From Glaciecola sp. (GTDB lineage Bacteria; Pseudomonadota; Gammaproteobacteria; Enterobacterales; Alteromonadaceae): DNA of 64,000 nucleotides. Position 1 is the first letter of the stretch, and the number at the start of each line of letters is the position of its first letter. The notes beneath the pieces are model-generated. The model saw nothing but the letters and a program-made list of their open reading frames with translations, ran no database searches and was not told the origin of the DNA. This document shows positions 8,924 to 19,001 of this stretch, piece by piece. A program made the position numbers and the translations under genes. Location: NCBI GenBank assembly GCA_029246415.1, contig JAQWNF010000007.1:22056-86055 (forward strand), in the 5' to 3' direction.

Positions 8924-10501
8924 TTAGTAAGTAAGGTAAGCACTCAAAAACTCACTAAAATCGACCGTATCGGCTGACTCAATCTCATGCTGGCGCTCAA
9001 TTGAAGCATGTTGCATTGTAGCAAAATCAGCTTGGCTATAATACTCAAAATCGCGCGCCAATAATTGTGCTTGATGTTGTTCGGCTAAACGTTTACCAAA
9101 CACAGAGTTGTCTTCATTATTTTCAAGCATCGTCTTTAACATCATCCCTGAAGGAGTGAGGTCTGGGTCAATGACTTTTTTGAATTCTCGCTCAACGGCT
9201 TTTGTGTATTCATTGGTTTGATTAGCTTTATCGTACAAGGTTGCTACTTGCGACATCTCCACAAACATATTGTCAGCCCATTTAGCTAATGTCACCTCGT
9301 TTGCACCATCGGCTAACATTAGACCAGGTTCGCGACCACGTAACACAACTGTCGTTAAATTTTGTTCGGTTTGACGCATCTCAGCTTGTGACATTGAGCC
9401 ACTAGGCTTTAATAAACAATACAACAAAAATACATCTAAGAAATAAATCTGATTTTGATTTACTCCAATAGGTGAGTACGGGTCGATATCCAACGCGCGC
9501 ACTTCAATGTATTCAACCCCTCGTTGTGATAGCGCATCTGTTGGCTTCTCTCCTGATTTGGCGATTTGTTTTGGCCTAATTGGAGAGTAGAGTTCGTTTT
9601 CAATCTGCAGTACATTTTTGTTTAACTGTTGATAATCGCCATTTTCACCCGCAGGAATATACGCATATTGCTGCGAAGGCGTACGAATTGCTTTGCGCAC
9701 TGAACGCACATAACCATGCAGATTATTATAACAAATATCGAGTGCAGATTGAGCAGAGTTGGTATAGCCCAAGTCAGACATTCTAAGCGAAGTCGCATAA
9801 GGTAAATACAACGTGCCTTTACCTAGTTTAGAAAAGTCATAACCAGGCTCTCTGCCATGTAAAAATGAACGACAAATCGCCGGTGATGCACCATACAAAT
9901 AAGGGATCATCCAGCACATTCGACGATAATTACGGATCAAAGAAAAGTAACTTTCAGAGATGGCCTCTTGGCTCAGCGGTTGACCATGCATTTCACACCA
10001 CAGATCCCAAAATGGCTTTGGCAAAGAAAAGTTGAAATGCACCCCTGATATCGCCTGCATCATACTGCCATAACGGTTTTTTAAGCCTACGCGGTAAACA
10101 TGTTTCATTTTACCTATGTTAGAACTACCGTAATGCGCTAGTACAATATCGTCTTCATCACCAACAAAACATGGCATAGATAACGGCCAAATTTGTTCAT
10201 TATTGATTTGTAAATACACATGCGTATGTATGTCTGCTAACTGCGACAACGTGGTACTAATGGTCGCAGAAGGTGGCGTGATGAACTCTAATAGAGATTC
10301 AGAAAAATCCGTCGTAATCGTCTCATGCGTGAGTGCCGATCCTAGCGCTTGTGGATGCCCTAACTGCGACAACTTACCATCTGAGGTGACTCTTAAACCT
10401 TCACGTTCAATGCCATGTTGAGTTTCACACAATGTACTTAGGCGCTTGTGTTTGTATAAAAACGCAACTCGCTGCGTAAATGAAGTCGTATCTGATATCA
10501 A
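8924..10501 (-). CDS. gshA: Glutamate-cysteine ligase
   Basis: GshA joins L-glutamate and L-cysteine in the first step of glutathione synthesis. The 525-residue protein has the full length of the proteobacterial type and begins with the conserved HGIEREGLRV block (about residues 29-38), which is part of the active site. HYGSSNIGKMKHVYR and the SGVHFNFSLP segment are also typical. It is transcribed alone, divergent from the Hpt gene across a 153-base intergenic region. Confidence 0.96.
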   Translation of the reverse strand: MISDTTSFTQRVAFLYKHKRLSTLCETQHGIEREGLRVTSDGKLSQLGHPQALGSALTHETITTDFSESLLEFITPPSATISTTLSQLADIHTHVYLQINNEQIWPLSMPCFVGDEDDIVLAHYGSSNIGKMKHVYRVGLKNRYGSMMQAISGVHFNFSLPKPFWDLWCEMHGQPLSQEAISESYFSLIRNYRRMCWMIPYLYGASPAICRSFLHGREPGYDFSKLGKGTLYLPYATSLRMSDLGYTNSAQSALDICYNNLHGYVRSVRKAIRTPSQQYAYIPAGENGDYQQLNKNVLQIENELYSPIRPKQIAKSGEKPTDALSQRGVEYIEVRALDIDPYSPIGVNQNQIYFLDVFLLYCLLKPSGSMSQAEMRQTEQNLTTVVLRGREPGLMLADGANEVTLAKWADNMFVEMSQVATLYDKANQTNEYTKAVEREFKKVIDPDLTPSGMMLKTMLENNEDNSVFGKRLAEQHQAQLLARDFEYYSQADFATMQHASIERQHEIESADTVDFSEFLSAYLTY

Positions 10502-10654
10502 AATGAGGTCCGTATATTCTTTTTCGGGTAAATCCGCTATCTAACGATCATAAGCAAAAAATGCTGATTAATATAGTTAATTATTAAAAGAAATCTGGTA
10601 ATTAGTTATTTTTTCGCTACTATTAAAACATAAACAGTTCATGTTTGAGGCATC

Positions 10655-11209
10655 ATGGCTTATTTTAATTCAGAGTTCGCATTATCTCAACTCAATGGCA
10701 ATAAAGAATTATTGTGCCGCTTACTAAGCAAATTTAATGGCGAATACATCAACGCATCTCAGGAGCTACAGCAACAGTCTAATTCGAGTCAGTTTGACTC
10801 AGCCAGCTTGCTGGTTCACACCATCAAAGGTGTGGCAGGTAATTTAGGTATGTTACATTTGCACGAGCACGCCAAAATACTGGAACCAAAATGCAAACAA
10901 GGTACCGCTAGTGCCGACGAAATCACAGAGTTTGGTGACACGTTAAGCGCTACTATCCGTGCGACTGATCACTTTATTAAAAGTGAAGTTACCCCTCAGG
11001 CCGCAATAACGGAAGATGCAAATAATGAACAATTACTTCAATCTTTGGAAACTCTACTAAGCAAAAACCAATTTATTCCACCTGATAAACTCGCTCAATA
11101 TATGCATAATATTTCTATGTCTCCAGCGCAAAAAGATGATCTGTTACTGGCGATACAACAACTTAACTACGAGGCAGCGTTAACTTTGCTGCGCTCGATT
11201 AATAAGTGA
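10655..11209 (+). CDS. Stand-alone Hpt phosphotransfer protein
   Basis: A 184-residue protein with an N-terminal Hpt domain (about residues 1-110). The phospho-accepting histidine is H55 in LLVHTIKGVAGNLGM, with the normal Hxx-KG context. The remaining 75 residues are helical and hydrophilic without a recognised domain. Such proteins shuttle phosphoryl groups between hybrid kinases and response regulators in the cytoplasm. The hybrid kinase at 22540-25182 has no Hpt domain of its own and is a possible partner, but that is inference. The gene may be co-transcribed with the pseudouridine synthase nine bases downstream. Confidence 0.82.
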   Translation: MAYFNSEFALSQLNGNKELLCRLLSKFNGEYINASQELQQQSNSSQFDSASLLVHTIKGVAGNLGMLHLHEHAKILEPKCKQGTASADEITEFGDTLSATIRATDHFIKSEVTPQAAITEDANNEQLLQSLETLLSKNQFIPPDKLAQYMHNISMSPAQKDDLLLAIQQLNYEAALTLLRSINK

Positions 11210-11218
11210 CTTTCACCG

Positions 11219-11962
11219 ATGCAGGTATTATTTGACCATGTCGACTTTATGGTGATAGCAAAACCTGCTCGCGTCACTATGCATCAAGCCTCAACTGTTA
11301 CTTCATACCCTGCGATTTTACCTTTGCTGAGAGAATATTTGGCTAAACAAACAGCCAGCAAGCAGCTTGTTATTGCCTATGACCCTGCTACTTTGCACCT
11401 AGTCCATCGCTTGGATGATCATACCTCTGGTTGTTTAATTATTGCCAAACATGCTATTGCCGCAGAGCGCTTTCGTTTGTTATTTAGCAAACATCGAGTA
11501 CAAAAATACTACGTCGCGCTGAGTGACACCAAGGGCAAACGCAAGCAAGGTTGGGTCAAAGGTGACATGGTCAATAAACGACGTGGCCAGTGGGCATTAA
11601 CTAAAACGATGAACCAACCTGCCATCTCTTATTTTTTTCGACAAGGTTTAGGAAACGGTTTATATCTGTATTGGATAAAGCCGTTCAGTGGTAAAACTCA
11701 CCAAGTCAGAGTCGCATTAAAAAGTAACAGCAGTGCTATTTTAGGTGATACACATTACGGTGGTACGCCAGCTCAGCGTATTTATTTACATGCATATGCA
11801 TTACATTTTGAATATAACTCACAAGAAATTAATGTCGCATGTCCTGTTACTGATATGGAGCATGAAGCGGATTTTTCCGAAGCTAGCCTGTTTGATAACC
11901 CCGATGTTGCCAAGGTAATAGCAACAGAAAATCTACAGGAGCGTCCATGGCCGACAAGATGA
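11219..11962 (+). CDS. RluA-family pseudouridine synthase (TIGR01621 type)
   Basis: A 247-residue RNA pseudouridine synthase without an S4 domain. The catalytic aspartate is D66 in the signature HRLDDHTSG; the FSGKTHQVRVAL and ILGDTHYGG motifs of the RluA family follow. The size and sequence style fit the TIGR01621 subgroup; the RNA target is not known. It overlaps the panE-like gene by 16 bases, so the two are translationally coupled. Confidence 0.85.
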   Translation: MQVLFDHVDFMVIAKPARVTMHQASTVTSYPAILPLLREYLAKQTASKQLVIAYDPATLHLVHRLDDHTSGCLIIAKHAIAAERFRLLFSKHRVQKYYVALSDTKGKRKQGWVKGDMVNKRRGQWALTKTMNQPAISYFFRQGLGNGLYLYWIKPFSGKTHQVRVALKSNSSAILGDTHYGGTPAQRIYLHAYALHFEYNSQEINVACPVTDMEHEADFSEASLFDNPDVAKVIATENLQERPWPTR

Positions 11963-12969
11963 TCCCCACTATCCACATCATAGGTCAAGGTGTCATCGGT
12001 TCACTGCTCGCTACATCAGCATTACTGCAACAATTGCCAGTGCAGCAGTACATTAGAACAAAGCCTGCCAAGCACCTAAATCATACCAAACAACTAAATC
12101 ACACTAAGCAATTGCTGCATAGCGACAACCTTAGTGTGCAATGGCTTTCAGGACAGACGGTTGAGCTACCTGAGCCATATTTTTTAGATATTCTATCACC
12201 TAGTAATGAACAGCTATCAGGCTTAGTCATCATTCCAGTTAAAGCTTATCAAGTTGCTAACATACTAGCCCAATTACAAGGTAAGCTAGCGCCTGATGCA
12301 ACGTTAGTCTTGTTGCATAATGGAATGGGTAGTATTGAGGTTGCATTACGCTTGTTTCCAAACCACACCATCATTGCTGGTACAACGACCTTAGCAGGAT
12401 TTAAGCATCATTCTATAATTAAACACACCGCTTGGGGTCAGACGCAACTAGGGGTAGTTAGTGAGCATAAGCAAGGACCTGAGAATAACTTATCTAAGCT
12501 TGCCCCTCCATCTAATTTAGCGCCAAAACCAGAGCACATTTCACTCATTAATCTAGTGATACCTGAAGTTACTTGGCATGATGACATTTTAACTCCGTTG
12601 TTTACTAAATTGGCTGTCAATTGTGTGATTAACCCATTAACGGCGCTCCATGATGTGCGCAATGGTAAATTATCTTCTCCGCGGTTATTCGGTTTAATTA
12701 CAAAAATAGTTACCGAAGTCGTCGCGGTTGCGCTAACCCAAGAGGTATTGCTAGACAATGTTGCGCTATTCGAGAAAGTCATCACCGTCATTCACGACAC
12801 CAAAGACAATTACTCTTCTATGCATCAAGATATCAAACTCGGTAGAAAGTCAGAAATCGAACAAATTAATGGTTACGTGGTGGCATTAGGCATAGCCAAC
12901 GGAGTTGATGTCAGCCAAAACAAATCTTTATTACAACAAATCTTAGCCATAGAAAAAGCCGCTTATTAA
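11947..12969 (+). CDS. Ketopantoate reductase family protein (PanE/ApbA)
   Basis: A 340-residue member of the ketopantoate reductase family, which reduces 2-dehydropantoate to pantoate with NADPH for coenzyme A synthesis. The N-terminal Rossmann motif is GQGVIGSLLA (about residues 13-22), and the C-terminal domain has the KLAVNCVINPLTAL block with the conserved Lys and Asn. The ATG at 11947 follows CAGGAG at good spacing; an ATG at 11959 inside the ATGA overlap is the alternative. Odd features are a direct repeat (LNHTKQ twice, about residues 36-50) and a long insert near residue 180, so it may be a divergent relative and not the main PanE. Confidence 0.78.
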   Translation: MADKMIPTIHIIGQGVIGSLLATSALLQQLPVQQYIRTKPAKHLNHTKQLNHTKQLLHSDNLSVQWLSGQTVELPEPYFLDILSPSNEQLSGLVIIPVKAYQVANILAQLQGKLAPDATLVLLHNGMGSIEVALRLFPNHTIIAGTTTLAGFKHHSIIKHTAWGQTQLGVVSEHKQGPENNLSKLAPPSNLAPKPEHISLINLVIPEVTWHDDILTPLFTKLAVNCVINPLTALHDVRNGKLSSPRLFGLITKIVTEVVAVALTQEVLLDNVALFEKVITVIHDTKDNYSSMHQDIKLGRKSEIEQINGYVVALGIANGVDVSQNKSLLQQILAIEKAAY

Positions 12970-13009
12970 AGTGTCCAAGATTTTGGGAACACTTCAAAAC
13001 AGCGGCTTT
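12955..13009. terminator. Bidirectional terminator between panE-like gene and lysS
   Basis: AAAGCCGCT and AGCGGCTTT form the outer stem, and AAGTGTcC with GGaACACTT an inner one. The outer arms supply A and T runs on both sides, so the structure can serve both converging genes. It overlaps the last codons of the panE-like gene. Confidence 0.7.
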
Positions 13010-13030
13010 ATTTATTAATATTGTTGTTAA

Positions 13031-14587
13031 TTACTCTTCTGCAGATGAGTCTTGTGGCAACGGTTTCATATGTGGAAATAAAATCACGTCTTTGATTGTT
13101 GGGCTGTCTGAGAACAACATCACTAAACGATCAATTCCTATCCCTTCTCCAGCAGTCGGTGGTAAACCATACTCAAGCGCGGTGATATAGTCATCATCAA
13201 AATGCATTGCTTCATCATCGCCGGCATCTTTTTCTTCAACCTGCTTTTTAAAACGCGCAGCTTGATCTTCTGAGTCATTTAACTCTGAGAAACCATTAGC
13301 TAGTTCACGACCACCAACAAAAAACTCAAAGCGGTCAGTGACAAAATGATTATCATCGTTACGACGTGCAAGTGGTGACACTTCCCAAGGATATTGGGTT
13401 ATGAATGTCGGTTGATCTAGTTGCTCTTCAGCTGTGGCTTCAAAGATCTCACATAAGTATTTACCCGCACCCCAGATCCCGTCGACTTCAGGCTCTTTAA
13501 TATGCAGTTGCTTGGCCATCGCTTTAAGCTCAGGTAAATGAGCTTCTGGATCATTTATCGCTGCAGCATTGGCTTCTGGCCAATATTTCAAAATCGCATC
13601 ACCCATAGATAAGCGTTGGAATGGCTGGCCAAAATCATATTCTTTGGTTTCAATCACTTCACCATCGGTGTTTTTGACAGTATTCTTAACAATTGTCGAC
13701 CCTAACACTGTTTGTGCTAAATGCTTCAACATCTCTTCTGTCAAATCCATTAGATCGTTGTAATCGGCATAGGCTTGATAAAACTCAATCATGGTAAATT
13801 CAGGGTTGTGACGTGTCGATAAACCTTCATTACGGAAGTTACGGTTGATTTCGAATACTCGCTCAAAACCACCAACGACTAAGCGCTTAAGATAAAGCTC
13901 AGGCGCAATACGTAAATACATACCAATATCTAAGGCGTTGTGATGTGTAACAAACGGCTTAGCTGTCGCGCCGCCTGGGATCACTTGCAACATGGGTGTT
14001 TCTACTTCCATAAACTGACGTTCAGTGAGAAAACCACGAATACCATTGATTATTTTACTACGCATAAAGAACGTGTCACGTGTCTCAGGCGAAGTAATCA
14101 AGTCTACATAACGTTGACGATATTTGGTTTCTTGATCGGCTAACCCATGAAATTTCTCAGGAAGTGGACGTAAAGATTTAGTCAGTAACTCATACTCGTC
14201 CATATTGACGTACAAATCGCCTTTACCCGATTTATGTAACGTACCTTTCACACCAATGATGTCACCAATATCTAAGCTGCCGTAGCGCGCTTTGATATCT
14301 TTTTGGGTATCTTTAGAGGCATAGGCTTGAACCTGACCACTCATATCTTGCAATAATAAAAACGGTCCACGTTTGGCCATAATACGACCAGCGATACTCA
14401 CTACATGTCCTAACGTTTCTAGTGCTTCTTTATCTTGCTCACCAAAGTTAGACTGCAAGTCATCGGCATAAGCTTCACGACGAAAGCTGTTTGGAAATCC
14501 ATTGGATTTACATTGTGCGCGGATCGCATCTAATTTGGCACGGCGCTCAGCTACGAGTTTGTTATCATCTGAATGTTGGTCGGTCAT
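13031..14587 (-). CDS. lysS: Lysyl-tRNA synthetase, class II
   Basis: Charges tRNA-Lys with lysine. The 518-residue protein has an N-terminal OB-fold anticodon-binding domain (about residues 60-170) and a class II catalytic core: motif 2 is visible as [20 protein letters not shown] and motif 3 as the C-terminal [13 protein letters not shown]. The length is normal. It lies 29 bases downstream of prfB on the same strand, the same prfB-lysS arrangement as in E. coli. Confidence 0.97.
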   Translation of the reverse strand: MTDQHSDDNKLVAERRAKLDAIRAQCKSNGFPNSFRREAYADDLQSNFGEQDKEALETLGHVVSIAGRIMAKRGPFLLLQDMSGQVQAYASKDTQKDIKARYGSLDIGDIIGVKGTLHKSGKGDLYVNMDEYELLTKSLRPLPEKFHGLADQETKYRQRYVDLITSPETRDTFFMRSKIINGIRGFLTERQFMEVETPMLQVIPGGATAKPFVTHHNALDIGMYLRIAPELYLKRLVVGGFERVFEINRNFRNEGLSTRHNPEFTMIEFYQAYADYNDLMDLTEEMLKHLAQTVLGSTIVKNTVKNTDGEVIETKEYDFGQPFQRLSMGDAILKYWPEANAAAINDPEAHLPELKAMAKQLHIKEPEVDGIWGAGKYLCEIFEATAEEQLDQPTFITQYPWEVSPLARRNDDNHFVTDRFEFFVGGRELANGFSELNDSEDQAARFKKQVEEKDAGDDEAMHFDDDYITALEYGLPPTAGEGIGIDRLVMLFSDSPTIKDVILFPHMKPLPQDSSAEE

Positions 14588-14616
14588 TGCGTTTCCTAAA
14601 TCCTACTATGGTGTGA

Positions 14617-15715
14617 TTACAAGCCAGATTTTAAGCTAGCTTCAATAAATTTATTTAAATCGCCATCTAATACAGATTGCGTATTGCGGGTCTCTACCCC
14701 GGTTCGTAGATCTTTGATGCGCGAGTCATCTAGTACATACGAACGAATTTGGCTGCCCCAACCGATGTCTGATTTACTATCTTCCATCGCTTGTTTTTCG
14801 ACATTTTGTTTTTGTAGTTCATGTTCATACAGCTTGGCTTTTAGCTGCTTCATGGCTTGATCTTTATTTTTATGTTGCGAACGATCATTTTGGCATTGCA
14901 CGACGATATTTGTCGGTAAATGGGTTATGCGCACGGCTGAATCAGTTCGGTTAACATGCTGACCACCGGCACCAGAAGCGCGATATGTATCAATGCGTAA
15001 ATCCGAAGGATTAAGTTCAATATCAATATCGTCATTGATCTCAGGATAAATAAACGCAGAAGCAAATGATGTATGACGACGACTACCTGAATCAAATGGC
15101 GATTTACGCACTAAACGATGCACGCCAGTTTCTGTTCTTAACCAACCATAAGCGTATTCACCGCCAAAACGGATCGTCGCCGATTTAATGCCAGCGACAT
15201 CTCCATCAGAGACTTCAATCAATTCGGTTTTAAATCCGTTTTCTTCACCCCAACGCAAGTACATGCGTAACAACATGTTTGCCCAATCTTGTGCTTCCGT
15301 GCCGCCAGAGCCTGATTGAATATCCAAATAACAATCATTGCTATCATTTGGACCGGCAAACATACGGCGAAACTCAAGTAATTCTAAATGGGTTATGAGC
15401 TCAGCTAATTCGCTTTGCGTTTCGGCAAACGTGTCTTCGTCTTCTGCTTCAACGGCTAACTCTAATAGCCCTTCGACATCTTCTACACCTTGTTCAAGGG
15501 TCACGATGGTTTCCACAATTTGCTCTAAGGTGACTTTTTCTTTGCCTAGCGCCTGCGCTCGCTCTGGATCATTCCAGACGGCAGAGTCTTCTAGTTCACG
15601 ATTGACTTCTTCTAGACGTTCTTGCTTGGCAGCAAAGTCAAAGATACCCCCGAAGGGACGCGGTGCGCTCACGGATATCCGCTAAACTGAATGTAATTGG
15701 ATTAGTTTCAAACAT
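14617..15715 (-). CDS. prfB: Peptide chain release factor 2, with programmed +1 frameshift
   Basis: RF2 ends translation at UGA and UAA codons. The gene is in two frames: a 25-codon leader from ATG 15715 ([11 protein letters not shown] to RGYL) ends at an in-frame TGA at 15640-15638, and the main frame continues from the overlapping base to 14617, giving about 365 residues. The recoding site has the classical elements: an internal Shine-Dalgarno-like GGGGG, the slippery CTT and TGA followed by C. The GGQ peptidyl-release motif ([15 protein letters not shown]) is intact. Low RF2 raises frameshifting, so expression is self-controlled. lysS follows after 29 bases. Confidence 0.96.
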
Positions 15716-15858
15716 AATAATGCTGTGTGATGACTGAAATTTTGATGCAGAATTATAGCGAATTTCATGGAAAATGAATAGTAAAACAATGTTATTACGA
15801 CCAACTCTCCATGAAGTCCTGTGTTTCATCAATTAACTTGTATTGATGTATCTGTCGT

Positions 15859-16431
15859 TTATTTACTAAGTTGCGCTGTATATTCGGTCGCAATAGCGCC
15901 CAGTTTATGCAGTTTGGTGATAGTTTTTTCATCGTTCACCACACCCTGTTCGTCAACCAAAGTATGAACCTTGGCAATCGCTTGCTGAGTAGGATGCACC
16001 AACATACCCAAATTACCGAGTAACATCCGTAAACTAACCAAACCACGTACCCCCCCCAGTGCACCAGGTGAAGCGGCCATCAATACCGCCGATTTACCCT
16101 TGAATGGAGCTAAAGGCGCTTCTCCTTCGTCCATTCGCGACGCCCAATCAATCGCATTTTTTAACGCCGCACTAAAAGCTGAGTTATATTCTGGATTGGC
16201 GATAATAAAACCATCATGTTCAGTTAATAACGTTTTAAAGCGGCGTGCGGCTTCGGGCATACCACTTAGCGCTTCAAGATCTTCACTAAATAACGGTGCG
16301 ACATAATCAGCTAAATGCACTACCTTCACTTCAGCGCCAGCCGCTTTTGCACCTTGTGCTGCGCATACAGCGATAGCTTGGTTGTATGAGTTTTTACGTA
16401 AACTGCCACTAAATGCGAGTAATTTAACCAT
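15859..16431 (-). CDS. NADPH-dependent FMN reductase family protein
   Basis: A 190-residue flavodoxin-like reductase. The FMN phosphate-binding loop is GSLRKNSYN at about residues 9-17, and the NPEYNSAFSAALKNAIDW block typical of this family follows at about residue 79. Such enzymes reduce FMN, quinones or chromate with NAD(P)H in the cytoplasm; the exact substrate cannot be told. It stands alone, 143 bases beyond the prfB start on the same strand. Confidence 0.85.
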   Translation of the reverse strand: MVKLLAFSGSLRKNSYNQAIAVCAAQGAKAAGAEVKVVHLADYVAPLFSEDLEALSGMPEAARRFKTLLTEHDGFIIANPEYNSAFSAALKNAIDWASRMDEGEAPLAPFKGKSAVLMAASPGALGGVRGLVSLRMLLGNLGMLVHPTQQAIAKVHTLVDEQGVVNDEKTITKLHKLGAIATEYTAQLSK

Positions 16432-16512
16432 GCAGTTATCTCCTACTATATTATTGATAAGTTATAGGTAGCAAGTTAACCAACATGATTAAAGATACCA
16501 GTTAACATATGT

Positions 16513-17040
16513 TTAATCCGGATAAACTTGTGCTTTTTTTTGCGCATATAATGCTTGTTTTTCATTAAGTTGAACTAATTTTTCTAACAACTTAGGGTTA
16601 GATTTAACTAATTTTTCTACATGTTTCATCGATTCTTCACGTTCATCTTTTACGGCAAATTCAATTTGCTTTAAAGATGGATATGCACCGCCTGATGATA
16701 AAACATCTTGTGTTTCTTGTGCCATGCGATCTAACACGTATTGAGGGTGACACACACGCGTTTTAATGCGACTTCCTAAACGTGTTTGTTTACGACAAAC
16801 GATGGTGTATTTTTTGTTGTCGTTTAACGCGTTGTACATTTCATAAAAATCTAATTCCGCTGACTGCATTTCATCTTTGTAAAACAACAAGGGCACGGAG
16901 CCTGTTACACCAATGCGCTCAATATCTTCTTGGGCGCTTTTATTGGTATTTTCAGACGCATTTACAGCTGTACTGATTGTAGTGGCAAATGTGGCAAGTG
17001 ATAATGCCAATGCAATCGATTTGGTTAATTTAACGATCAT
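16513..17040 (-). CDS. Conserved-looking exported protein of unknown function
   Basis: A 175-residue protein with a clear Sec signal peptide (basic MIVKLTK, hydrophobic core, cleavage probably after AVNA near residue 28). The mature part is hydrophilic and helical, with two cysteines (IVCRKQ and RVCHPQ) that could form a disulfide in the periplasm, and a Lys/Glu-rich C-terminal half. I do not recognise a domain. Proteins with this layout occur in Alteromonadales but no role is known. It is monocistronic between argS and the flavin reductase. Confidence 0.65.
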   Translation of the reverse strand: MIVKLTKSIALALSLATFATTISTAVNASENTNKSAQEDIERIGVTGSVPLLFYKDEMQSAELDFYEMYNALNDNKKYTIVCRKQTRLGSRIKTRVCHPQYVLDRMAQETQDVLSSGGAYPSLKQIEFAVKDEREESMKHVEKLVKSNPKLLEKLVQLNEKQALYAQKKAQVYPD

Positions 17041-17171
17041 GATAATATTCCTTTTGGTTATCCCGTTTGTTAATTAGTTTTTAATTTAACTAGTCATACC
17101 TTACTTCCGTTCCACTAGTATAGGCATTAAAATTAACATCAGTTGTAAACCAATTGTGCAAATCAGACCGT

Positions 17172-17223
17172 AAATGTAAATAAAGTTTTCAATACATGGT
17201 ATTCAGCATTTTTATTTACATTT
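17172..17223. other. AT-rich 13-bp inverted repeat at the argS stop
   Basis: AAATGTAAATAAA and TTTATTTACATTT are perfect complements separated by 26 bases. The right arm includes the argS stop codon. It could act as a weak terminator, but the stem has only two G/C pairs. Confidence 0.4.
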
Positions 17224-18949
17224 TATCTAAGGTTGCTATACCTAATAAACCTAGACCATGTCCCATGGTTTCACTGCATAATGCACAAATCGCTAAACGA
17301 GAGGCTTTTTGTTCTGCGCTCACGTCGTCTTTTAAAATTGGGCAAGCCTCATAAAACTTCATGTATAAGCTAGCCAATTCATACAAATAGGTACACAACA
17401 CATGCGGTGCAGCATCATCGACCAATTGCTCTAACGTATCTTGATATTGCAGTAACTTGGTGACGAGTGACTTTTCTTGACTTGCTTCAACAGCAATAAC
17501 GGCATCACATGACGATATATCGACACCCGCTTTTCCAAAAATACTCTGAATACGGGTAAACGCATACTGCAAGTAAGGTGCAGTGTTTCCCTCAAAGCTC
17601 AACATGGCATCCCAATCAAAAATGTAGTCTGTCGTGCGGTTTTTACTTAAATCTGCATATTTCACTGCGCCAATGCCAATTTGTTCGGCCATTTGTGTCA
17701 GTGTGTCTGCAGAAAAATCGTTTTGCCGAGTAGCAAGTAACGCACTCGCTCTTTCCACAGCTTCATCGAGCAAATCAACTAGCTTAACGGTGCCACCTGT
17801 TCTAGTTTTAAATGGCTTGCCGTCTTTGCCTAACATCATACCAAAAGGACAGTGTTGATATTGGTCGTCAGCGGCTAAGAAGCCAGCTTTACGCGCAACA
17901 ATTTCAGTTTGTTTAAAGTGCAATGCTTGACGTGCATCGGTGAAAATCAGTGTTCGAGTCGCATTAAGTTGACCTTTACGGTAGCGGATTGCAGCCAAAT
18001 CGGTGGTGGCGTACAAATAGCCCCCGCCAGATTTTTGTACTATATATACTGCCGGCTTACCATTTTTATCGGCTAGCTCATCTAAAAAAACAACTTGTGC
18101 GCCCGCATCTTCCACGGCTACGCCTTGTGCTTGTAACTCACTGATCACATTGGCTAAGTCATGGTTGTAAGCAGACTCTCCCATCACGTCGTCGCGCGTC
18201 AACGTAACATTGAGTTTATGATAGACTTCTTCAGAATGGGCAATTGATACATCAATAAAGTTCTGCCATAAAGCTAAACACTGTGCGTCACCACCTTGTA
18301 GTTTCACGACATACTCACGTGCACGGTCGGCAAAGCCATCTTCATTATCAAAGCGTACTTTCGCTGCACGATAAAAATCTTCTAAATCAGAAAGCGCCGT
18401 TTCTGCTACTTCATTGGCTTGTAATTTATCATTGAGGTGGGCGAGCAACATACCAAACTGCGTGCCCCAATCTCCCATATGATTTTGACGCAACACGTTA
18501 TGCCCCATAAAGCCAAGAGTTTTAGCTACTGCGTCGCCAATAATGGTTGAACGTAAATGCCCTACATGCATTTCTTTGGCTAGATTCGGTGCCGAATAAT
18601 CAACGACTATGGTTTGCTCTGGTTGTGCTGGCACACCCACACGAGGATCGTGTAATGTTGCATTGGCTTGCTGCGCCAACCAATCAGCAGATAAATGAAT
18701 ATTGATAAAACCAGGACCGGCAATCTCACATTTGTCAGCAATATCACCGAGCTCTACTGCATCTAAGATTTGCTGCGCCACTTCGCGTGGTGGACAACGT
18801 TTGATTTTTGCCAAGCCCATCGCACCATTAAACTGATACTCTCCGAATTCAGGTCGAGTACTTTTACTAACTGGAACAGCGGCATCTGCTGCATCTAATG
18901 ACGCTAATGCAGTTTTAAAACGGGAAACTAAAATGGCTTGGATATTCAT
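17216..18949 (-). CDS. argS: Arginyl-tRNA synthetase, class I
   Basis: Charges tRNA-Arg with arginine. The 577-residue protein shows the ArgS N-terminal additional domain, the class I HIGH motif as HVGH in KEMHVGHLRSTIIGD (about residue 113), and the C-terminal DALR-type anticodon-binding domain. The canonical KMSKS is replaced by a GKDGKPFKTRTGG segment, which is normal for many ArgS enzymes. Length is normal. It is followed on the same strand by the unknown exported protein after 175 bases. Confidence 0.96.
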   Translation of the reverse strand: MNIQAILVSRFKTALASLDAADAAVPVSKSTRPEFGEYQFNGAMGLAKIKRCPPREVAQQILDAVELGDIADKCEIAGPGFINIHLSADWLAQQANATLHDPRVGVPAQPEQTIVVDYSAPNLAKEMHVGHLRSTIIGDAVAKTLGFMGHNVLRQNHMGDWGTQFGMLLAHLNDKLQANEVAETALSDLEDFYRAAKVRFDNEDGFADRAREYVVKLQGGDAQCLALWQNFIDVSIAHSEEVYHKLNVTLTRDDVMGESAYNHDLANVISELQAQGVAVEDAGAQVVFLDELADKNGKPAVYIVQKSGGGYLYATTDLAAIRYRKGQLNATRTLIFTDARQALHFKQTEIVARKAGFLAADDQYQHCPFGMMLGKDGKPFKTRTGGTVKLVDLLDEAVERASALLATRQNDFSADTLTQMAEQIGIGAVKYADLSKNRTTDYIFDWDAMLSFEGNTAPYLQYAFTRIQSIFGKAGVDISSCDAVIAVEASQEKSLVTKLLQYQDTLEQLVDDAAPHVLCTYLYELASLYMKFYEACPILKDDVSAEQKASRLAICALCSETMGHGLGLLGIATLDKM

Positions 18950-19001
18950 ATATATATTCTTTTATACTCTTAAAATTGTATTTGGCTATCGCTAAATGTG
19001 G

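Noticed and set aside
10203..10421. Plus-strand frame opposite gshA, and other frames opposite or within well-conserved genes
   Set aside because: Shadow frames with no family resemblance or ribosome binding site.
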